This document shows positions 7,839 to 13,485 of a stretch of DNA of 15,000 nt, piece by piece. The stretch comes from an uncultured Bacteroidales bacterium (GTDB lineage Bacteria > Bacteroidota > Bacteroidia > Bacteroidales > Paludibacteraceae). The position numbers and the translations under genes are program-made. Position 1 is the first letter of the stretch; each line of letters begins with the position of its first letter. The notes under the pieces were generated by a model that did not search any database, was not told the origin of the DNA, and was given only the letters and a program-made list of their open reading frames with translations. Location of the stretch: NCBI GenBank assembly GCA_937901225.1, contig CALCGX010000039.1, positions 1 through 15,000 of the forward strand, written 5' to 3'.

Positions 7839-8471
7839 ATGCAAAAAATCCTCAATATACTATCGCAAGCGTGGAGTGTACTGCTCTACCCCATGCTAAT
7901 GCCACTATATGGTATATTGCTCTTTTGCTTTGCAGCGAAGCACCTGCTCCCTCTCCTTCCATCTGCATACCTCTGGCTATGTGTGACAGGGACCGCTGTA
8001 TTAACACTCATCATTCCTATTCTCCTACTACTATTCTTGTGGCGCAAAGGATATATTGATTCATTGCATATTGATGATGCCAAACAACGTACCACACCTT
8101 ATATATACACCCTCATATGCTATGGTTTCTGGGCATATTTCTTGCGTGCGACCATGCAACTGCCTATATTTCTGCTGTTAGTAGCGATAGGAGCAATGGT
8201 AGCTTTGTTAGCAGTTACTATAATCAATCATTGGTGGAAAATATCTGCTCATCTCACGGGGATTGGTGGATTATTAGGCGGTATTTGCAGTTTTGCGATC
8301 AACTACTCCACTCTACCCATTGCGCTAATTATTACCGTATTAGTAGCAGCATTGCTACTCATATATGCACGCCTTTATCTCAATGCCCACACCCCTTTGC
8401 AAGTCGTATGTGGCTTTCTGCTAGGACTACTCTGCACTTTTATCCCTTCACTCATCATCACATATGCGTAA
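7839..8471 (+). CDS. PAP2-like integral membrane protein with degenerate motifs
   Basis: 210 residues with about six hydrophobic membrane segments (roughly 13-35, 43-67, 88-105, 108-130, 142-175, 188-208). The C-terminal ARLYLNAHTPLQVVCGFLLG (177-196) resembles PAP2 phosphatase motif 3 (SRxxxxxHxxxD): R178 and H184 are kept but the expected Asp is Q188. KISAHLTG (135-142) resembles motif 2 (PSGH). Motif 1 (KxxxxxxRP) is only faintly recalled by DDAKQRTTP (79-87). Active family members remove phosphate from lipid pyrophosphates such as undecaprenyl-PP. With the Asp replaced, catalysis is uncertain. It lies 21 nt after rpoN, and its stop overlaps the next gene's start by 8 nt, implying translational coupling. 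Confidence 0.7.
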   Translation: MQKILNILSQAWSVLLYPMLMPLYGILLFCFAAKHLLPLLPSAYLWLCVTGTAVLTLIIPILLLLFLWRKGYIDSLHIDDAKQRTTPYIYTLICYGFWAYFLRATMQLPIFLLLVAIGAMVALLAVTIINHWWKISAHLTGIGGLLGGICSFAINYSTLPIALIITVLVAALLLIYARLYLNAHTPLQVVCGFLLGLLCTFIPSLIITYA

Positions 8472-9450
8472 AATCCTTTTGTCAATATTGCTTATAATTG
8501 CCAGTTTTAGTTGGGCTGCACCTCGCCAACTTAGCGATAGTGCGCAGATATACTTGCTAACCTGCACTCCTGGCAATCAAGTTTGGTCCAAGTACGGACA
8601 TACAGGTATTCGGGTAACGGACAATACCCAGCAACTCGATATCGTTTTTAACTATGGCATCTTCGACCTAACTTCGGATGATTTCTATATTAAGTTCGTG
8701 TACGGAGAGACGTACTACCAACTTGGCATTGAGTCCTACTGCTATTTCGACAAGTTCTATCGTCATATCGGGCGAACCACCTATTGGCAAGAGCTCAATC
8801 TCACCCCATCGCAGAAGCAACAAATTTTCGACGCATTGCTACTCAACTACCAACCCGCAAATCGCTACTACCTATACAATTTCGTATTCGACAACTGCGC
8901 TACACGTCCCTATCACCTCATTAAAAGCGCCCTGCAAGATACCATCATATCTTCCTATCATGGATACGAGGGCACCACTTTCCGACAGGCCATCACACAT
9001 TATACGGGGCACAACTCGTGGGTAGATTTTGGTATCAATCTCGTTTTTGGTAACAGGGCTGACCAACCGATGACCAACGAGCAGCGACTCTTCCTACCTG
9101 AAGAACTAATGAACTATATGGCTCAGGCGCAGCTTTCTGACGGTACGCCATTAGTTAAAAGTCAACATATAGCAGCTTTTCCACCTGCCATTGTTCCATG
9201 GTACACCAATTGCTGGTGGGGCATCTTGCTCTTTGCATTACTGATGTTGGCACTATCCCTCTACGATAGGCGACGCCATCACCTCTCATGGGGTGTGGAT
9301 ATGGCATTAGGTATTGTGTATCTGCTGCTTATTGCATTAGTTGTTTTCCTCACATGTTTTTCATGCCATCCATTGGTGGGCTTCAACTGGCGCTTATTGC
9401 TTTTCCCATTTATTCACATCTGCACACGCCTTGTATATTGGTGTCCATAA
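8464..9450 (+). CDS. DUF4105/Lnb-like membrane protein, candidate lipoprotein N-acyltransferase
   Basis: 328 residues. The signal peptide or first helix is at 1-19 (MRKILLSILLIIASFSWAA). A periplasmic domain of about 225 residues carries the family's conserved stretches: VWSKYGHTGIRV (40-51) and YNFVFDNCATRPY (138-150), with H46 and C145 as plausible catalytic residues. Two clear membrane segments follow (about 251-267 and 280-299), then a partial third (about 309-325). This DUF4105 domain is, to my knowledge, the N-terminal domain of Lnb, reported to add the third acyl chain to lipoproteins in Bacteroides, which lack Lnt. The C-terminus seems short: family members I recall carry more membrane helices, so a late truncation is possible. 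The start overlaps the preceding gene by 8 nt. Confidence 0.72.
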   Translation: MRKILLSILLIIASFSWAAPRQLSDSAQIYLLTCTPGNQVWSKYGHTGIRVTDNTQQLDIVFNYGIFDLTSDDFYIKFVYGETYYQLGIESYCYFDKFYRHIGRTTYWQELNLTPSQKQQIFDALLLNYQPANRYYLYNFVFDNCATRPYHLIKSALQDTIISSYHGYEGTTFRQAITHYTGHNSWVDFGINLVFGNRADQPMTNEQRLFLPEELMNYMAQAQLSDGTPLVKSQHIAAFPPAIVPWYTNCWWGILLFALLMLALSLYDRRRHHLSWGVDMALGIVYLLLIALVVFLTCFSCHPLVGFNWRLLLFPFIHICTRLVYWCP

Positions 9451-9790
9451 TTCAAACTACAAGTTTCTTGTCAGTTTCGGGAGCACCATACAACATCTAT
9501 GGGCTTTCGGTGGCTGTATTAGGTCGCTCTCAAGTTGGCTTCAGGCTACGCGACCACTTCGCGACCACTATTGCACATCTATCGCCTAAACGTATCCTAT
9601 TTGTGAGCAAAATTCAGTTTCCCGTTTTTCACATTTCACCTTCCCTACTCGCACCACACTATTACCGCACAAAAACCAGACTATAACCACACTATTCGTA
9701 GCAGATATAGAACCCCGAGAAAAGCAATATATAACTAAAAAACACATATAAACTTCTACAACAAAATTACTACTTTTTATTGATACTTCG

Positions 9791-9849
9791 GTGGTAGCAT
9801 TTACCACAAATGCAGTAGAAATGGTATGTGCTACCATTTCTGCATTTTT
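9791..9849 (+). terminator. Double stem-loop ending in a T tract, probable terminator of the plus-strand block
   Basis: First hairpin: GTGGTA (9791-9796) with TACCAC (9802-9807). Directly after it, a 16-bp stem pairs AAATGCAG (9808-9815) plus AAATGGTA (9819-9826), separated by a TAG bulge, with 9832-9847, closing a 5-nt loop and running into TTTTT (9845-9849). It lies 340 nt after the last plus-strand gene. An alternative pairing of TGGTAGCA (9792-9799) with TGCTACCA (9829-9836) is mutually exclusive with both. Confidence 0.6.
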
Positions 9850-9863
9850 CTTCTCATACAAGC

Positions 9864-9900
9864 ATAAAAAACTCGCCCAGTCCACACGGAACTGGGCGAG
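9864..9900 (-). terminator. Rho-independent terminator of the accessory gene cluster
   Basis: On the minus strand, CTCGCCCAGT (9891-9900) pairs perfectly with ACTGGGCGAG (9872-9881) over a 9-nt loop and is followed by TTTTTT (9866-9871). It lies 84 nt beyond the stop of the small lipoprotein gene. Together with the plus-strand hairpin just to its left, this marks a convergent end of transcription. Confidence 0.88.
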
Positions 9901-9983
9901 GGTATGCATTGCCACAATGGGCATGAGGTGTATAACTTATTTTCAGCTACAAAATCACAACCCTAAAGGGTCAAAACATCTTC

Positions 9984-10484
9984 CTAGTCTATCTGACTAA
10001 CAATTTGATATATATTACCCTCTGAGTCTATCACGCAATATTGATGTACGATTGTATATGAGTTGTACACAATAGAGAACATATAAAGTTCTATAGAAGT
10101 ATATACTAATTTTTCATCAGGGGAATTTTTAACGTTCCTTATAATTTGACGAACTTCCCATAGACTTGTATCATAATTACCCCCATCTTTTTCTTCGCTA
10201 ATATTTCTATTTACTAGGGCATCTAAATCTGATTTAATGCTATTAAATGCATCTTCATATGTACACCCAGCATTCTTCTCAAAAACTATACATATGTAAG
10301 ATTCAACAGGCTCCCCTAACTCATTAAACTCTTGTAGCATGTAACATTCGTTAGGATCAATTTTCACATTGGAATTAGAGGTGGTGTCTTTAGTACTATC
10401 ATTATAATTATTGTTAATAACATTTTTGTTATCACAGGCAACAAATATTCCTAATATCATTAAATATAAAATACTTTTTTTCAT
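9984..10484 (-). CDS. Small putative lipoprotein of unknown function
   Basis: 166 residues from the ATG at 10482-10484; a TTG three codons upstream is in frame but less likely. The N-terminus is a typical type II signal: MKKSILYLMILGIFVAC with lipobox FVAC and the lipidated Cys at residue 17. A disordered Asn/Ser/Thr/Asp-rich linker follows (about 18-42), then a compact domain (about 45-166) with aromatic beta-like strands near its end (SIELYMFSIVYNSYTIVHQYCVI). I recognise no family. It follows the tail-protein remnant by 66 nt and is the last gene before the terminator. A TATTTTTG box at 10491-10498 could be a -7 element giving a nearly leaderless transcript, but there is no good -33. Confidence 0.75.
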   Translation of the reverse strand: MKKSILYLMILGIFVACDNKNVINNNYNDSTKDTTSNSNVKIDPNECYMLQEFNELGEPVESYICIVFEKNAGCTYEDAFNSIKSDLDALVNRNISEEKDGGNYDTSLWEVRQIIRNVKNSPDEKLVYTSIELYMFSIVYNSYTIVHQYCVIDSEGNIYQIVSQID

Positions 10485-10550
10485 GTTATTCAAAAATAAG
10501 ATAGTAAAATAAACGCCAACCTTTTTTATAAGATATTATTTCACATGATT

Positions 10551-10640
10551 TTACTTATTCAACTCCGCTTCCAATGCCTTGATTCTCTCCTCTTGTTGGA
10601 GAATATAGAGCGTCAGTTCCTCTATCTTTTGCAACAACTC
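10551..10640 (-). pseudogene. Remnant of a tail-fibre-like gene: last 29 codons only
   Basis: Directly after the subtilase stop codon and in the same reading frame, 29 sense codons and a TAA encode a coiled-coil end starting ELLQKIEELTLY and ending ALEAELNK. It matches the last 29 residues of the intact tail-like protein (13486-13575) at 26 of 29 positions. The nucleotide match is 76 of 90, and eight of eleven changed codons are synonymous. No upstream part of such a gene is present: similarity stops exactly at the subtilase stop. It has no start codon, so it would be translated only by readthrough of the subtilase TAA. Best read as the leftover 3' end of a second copy of the tail gene. Confidence 0.85.
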
Positions 10641-12686
10641 TTACTTATTATTTGCAATTTTCTCACTTCTCATGCTGCCATCACTCATGCGGTGTTGTAG
10701 GATGTACAAACCATTTGGTAGGTGTGCCGCACTATGCTGACCGCCTGATATGGTCTGTATCAACTGACCGCTAATAGTATAAATGGAAGTAGAAACAATC
10801 ACCTCGCTTTCGATATTCTCAAAACTATTGATTGTTGCGACCTCATCGGTTTGCCTTGTATCACCAATAGGTGCAGACAAGGATTTTTGCGCTATGCGTT
10901 GAGGGGCGGATGCTGTTATGGATTGTGTAGTAGTAGGTATGTCCACTTTGATATGCAAATTACTACCTGCCTTCGCATGGAAGCCTGGTTTTAGCACCAC
11001 CTGTTCTGTGGCACTATAGGTAACATCACTACCAGCCTCCAATATTACATTTCCATAGGGTTTGTTATCTGTTACATCATAACCTGCAATGATTTCGGGA
11101 TAGTTCTCAACTATCACGCTACCACTTTGATAGGTGTGATTTTGAATGTATTTAGTCTTTGCAGCCAATACTGCGGCGTAAGCATCTACTAATCCATAAC
11201 CCATTTCTCTATGCCATCTTCCATTTGGGCGATTTGGATGTAAGTCATAGTCATAATTACCAACTTCTCGTGCTGTAGTTTCTATTATATCAGCCACCTG
11301 CTTGCACGTTAGAGTTGGATTTACCGACAAAATCAAACCTGCGATTGCAGCTACATGTGGACACGCAGCTGATGTTCCGCTAAATGAACAGTAGCCCGAT
11401 GTAGAAAGTGTCATCAAGTTCGTTGTGTATATAGACGTGCATGGAGCAACAACATCTAATTTATCTCCAAAATTTGAACCACTCCAATTCTTATTTTTAT
11501 CACATGAGGCGGGACTTTTTCTTTCTCCGCAAGGAGAAATTCCACCAACAACTATAATACTATCACTAACATCACCAGGATATAGAACTTCTTTATAACC
11601 ACTATTCCCAGATGCAAATACCACCACACATCCTAGCCCATTTCTACCATGAGACAATGCATATTTAATAGCCTCATCTATTGCAGATAGACGTGCCCAA
11701 CTCATCCATGAATTACTAATAACATCTGCACCATTTTCAACGGCGTAAACAATACTTTCTGCCTTTTTTAAATATGACAATGTGTCATTTTTTAATTTAC
11801 TACTTATAGACATTAACTGTCCATTAAAAATTCCACTTATACCAATTCCATTATTGGATATTGCACCTATGATTCCTGCACAATTTGTACCATGTGGCCC
11901 ATAACACACACTCGGAGATGACCTCGTTTCTGCATCATATCCAACCCCCAATATGTTCGCAGCTAAATCAGGATGATCAAGTTGAATGCCCTCATCAACA
12001 ACTGCGACTACTATATCAGTTGTATCTGGAATAAGTTGAGAAACACCATCATAGTTAATATCTATTCCGATATATTCATCTCCATATTGTCCAGTATTCA
12101 TTAGATTCCATTGGGAGCCAAACATGGGGTCATTTATGGAACATGACTCATCCTTCCCTGACAAGAAATCTGGTTCTGCAAACTCAAATAATCCTGACTC
12201 ATAAAAGTAGTTTGCCATTTCCAATGCATTTTTATCACTATACAGACAAGACAATACATACCATAATGGAAGTAAAGTACTTTGATATTCGATTGTTACA
12301 TTATTTCTGTATGCAAAATCTTGTAAAATATCACTATCGTTAACATTCTTTAGTTTTACGTAAAAGTAATGCGAAACAAAGATTTCATTACTATCCTGAT
12401 TGATATACGAAGGTGAAGAGTAAAGTAATGTAGATTGGTCTAAGTTGTTAAATTCTGCATTAGAAATAATATTCCATGAAGGGTCACTAGAATTAGTATA
12501 TTGATAATTTGTTGCGGATTCTACAACATTCGTTGCGGTAACAGTATCTACATTCCTTGTTACGACATATTTTTTGTCGGTTGGAATTAATGATACTTTC
12601 TTGTTCCCATACCAATAATAATCTTGTGAAAATAACATTGATGGTATAATAAGGAACAGCAATGATGTATAATATTTTAGAAACAT
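10641..12686 (-). CDS. Secreted subtilisin-like serine protease (S8) with C-terminal sorting-like domain
   Basis: 681 residues. Signal peptide 1-20 (cleavage near LFS/QDYY), then a propeptide-like region (about 25-180). The peptidase domain (about 190-510) has its catalytic triad intact: Asp231 in VAVVDEGIQLDHPD, His265 in GPHGTNCAGI, Ser439 in FSGTSAACPH, with the oxyanion Asn361 in ASGNSG. After it comes a segment ending EQVVLKPGFHAKAGS (561-575), typical of the Bacteroidota '3-coathanger stack' repeat, then a Ser/Gln-rich linker. A final 55-residue beta domain (IYTISGQLIQTI...LPNGLYILQ) resembles type IX secretion sorting domains. It is therefore probably exported to the cell surface. The lipoprotein gene ends 15 nt upstream, suggesting an operon. 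The stop codon abuts an in-frame tail-protein remnant. Confidence 0.93.
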   Translation of the reverse strand: MFLKYYTSLLFLIIPSMLFSQDYYWYGNKKVSLIPTDKKYVVTRNVDTVTATNVVESATNYQYTNSSDPSWNIISNAEFNNLDQSTLLYSSPSYINQDSNEIFVSHYFYVKLKNVNDSDILQDFAYRNNVTIEYQSTLLPLWYVLSCLYSDKNALEMANYFYESGLFEFAEPDFLSGKDESCSINDPMFGSQWNLMNTGQYGDEYIGIDINYDGVSQLIPDTTDIVVAVVDEGIQLDHPDLAANILGVGYDAETRSSPSVCYGPHGTNCAGIIGAISNNGIGISGIFNGQLMSISSKLKNDTLSYLKKAESIVYAVENGADVISNSWMSWARLSAIDEAIKYALSHGRNGLGCVVVFASGNSGYKEVLYPGDVSDSIIVVGGISPCGERKSPASCDKNKNWSGSNFGDKLDVVAPCTSIYTTNLMTLSTSGYCSFSGTSAACPHVAAIAGLILSVNPTLTCKQVADIIETTAREVGNYDYDLHPNRPNGRWHREMGYGLVDAYAAVLAAKTKYIQNHTYQSGSVIVENYPEIIAGYDVTDNKPYGNVILEAGSDVTYSATEQVVLKPGFHAKAGSNLHIKVDIPTTTQSITASAPQRIAQKSLSAPIGDTRQTDEVATINSFENIESEVIVSTSIYTISGQLIQTISGGQHSAAHLPNGLYILQHRMSDGSMRSEKIANNK

Positions 12687-12701
12687 AATGATTAATATTG
12701 A

Positions 12702-13472
12702 TTAACGTAATGTTAATGGGAAGAAATTACTACCATCCACGGAAAATTGGTGGATATGAAGCTTATTATCTTTTATATGGAAGCACGACTGAAAACTAAT
12801 ATTCAGCCCATAAATTATATTGGTTTCATTGAACTCTTCGTCTGTATAAAACAATATCTTACCATCTACTACGCGGAAACGATAAAGTATACCATAACCG
12901 TCCCAAATACCTGCTATTCCGTTCCAGTAATACACCAAACTATCGTTATCGTTACCCCAACCAAATTCCAGAACCTCATCATCCGTAACCCAAACTGTCC
13001 ATAACATCTTCGTTAATTCAGCATCAGATATAGTGTCGTTTGCAAAACACTGATGGTCGCATTGCGCAGTATTCGGCTGTTTGCTTGTTGATCGAGCGAG
13101 AATAATATTTGTAAACTTAGGCGGATTGATTGCCGCATAAGTCTCTATAAAATTTTCGATATGCAATGTATCGCCTTTCAAATAATAGTTACAATCGGCA
13201 TTGTAATAAGGCTCTGATTCATCGTGCCATAACCTTTTAAGGTGCAGTTGCTTGTCGTCGATAGTATATCGGCATACAAAATTATCCATGATGCTAGAAT
13301 GAATCAAACTGTCAGAGATAGCGACTGTCAAATTGCTATTATTTACACAATACCAATCACCCATCAGTAAATCTTTAGGATCTTTTGGGTCTTCTGGATT
13401 TATAACTGGATTGGGTTCGCAACTACAGCAGATTAATGCCAAAAGTGCGATAAAGAACAACTTCGTTTTCAT
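12702..13472 (-). CDS. Putative lipoprotein, possibly lipocalin-like beta-barrel
   Basis: 256 residues. The signal peptide MKTKLFFIALLALICCSC has the probable lipidated cysteine at C18 (C15 and C16 are nearby alternatives), followed by a Pro/Glu/Asp linker (PNPVINPEDPKDPKD). Two similar halves follow: about 35-125 (LMGDWYCVNNS...YTIDDKQLHLKRL...KGDTLHIENF) and about 150-256 (MLWTVWVTDDEVLEFGW...FRVVDGKILFYTD...IKDNKLHIHQF). Each has the 'W ... D.. L.. ' strand pattern of lipocalin-like Bacteroidota lipoproteins. The family call is tentative. It lies 13 nt after the tail-like gene and 15 nt before the subtilase gene, so it is co-transcribed with both. It has four Cys in the mature part and might bind or retain a partner at the outer membrane. 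Confidence 0.78.
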   Translation of the reverse strand: MKTKLFFIALLALICCSCEPNPVINPEDPKDPKDLLMGDWYCVNNSNLTVAISDSLIHSSIMDNFVCRYTIDDKQLHLKRLWHDESEPYYNADCNYYLKGDTLHIENFIETYAAINPPKFTNIILARSTSKQPNTAQCDHQCFANDTISDAELTKMLWTVWVTDDEVLEFGWGNDNDSLVYYWNGIAGIWDGYGILYRFRVVDGKILFYTDEEFNETNIIYGLNISFQSCFHIKDNKLHIHQFSVDGSNFFPLTLR

Positions 13473-13485
13473 AAATATATCCGAT

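Larger units (their letters stand above)
9451..9983. other. 533-bp gene-free stretch between convergent gene blocks
   Basis: No convincing coding sequence is seen on either strand. The open frames here cross stem-loops and have low-complexity translations without family resemblance. It contains a 10-nt direct repeat CGCGACCACT (9549-9558 and 9560-9569), a two-hairpin unit (9791-9849) and a minus-strand terminator (9866-9900). The first 130 nt could be decayed 3' sequence of the DUF4105/Lnb gene, but I cannot restore a convincing hydrophobic reading frame there. Confidence 0.6.

Noticed and set aside
9549..9569. Short tandem repeat (CGCGACCACT twice) as a CRISPR or iteron signal
   Set aside because: There are only two 10-nt copies one base apart, with no spacers or further units.
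9288..9686. Alternate-frame continuation of the DUF4105/Lnb-like gene
   Set aside because: Most of it overlaps the real gene in another frame. The part after 9450 is not clearly membrane-like, so a frameshift cannot be claimed.
9586..9924. A 112-codon minus-strand open frame in the convergent spacer
   Set aside because: It runs through both terminator hairpins, has no recognisable protein features, and lies beyond the terminator of the upstream gene.
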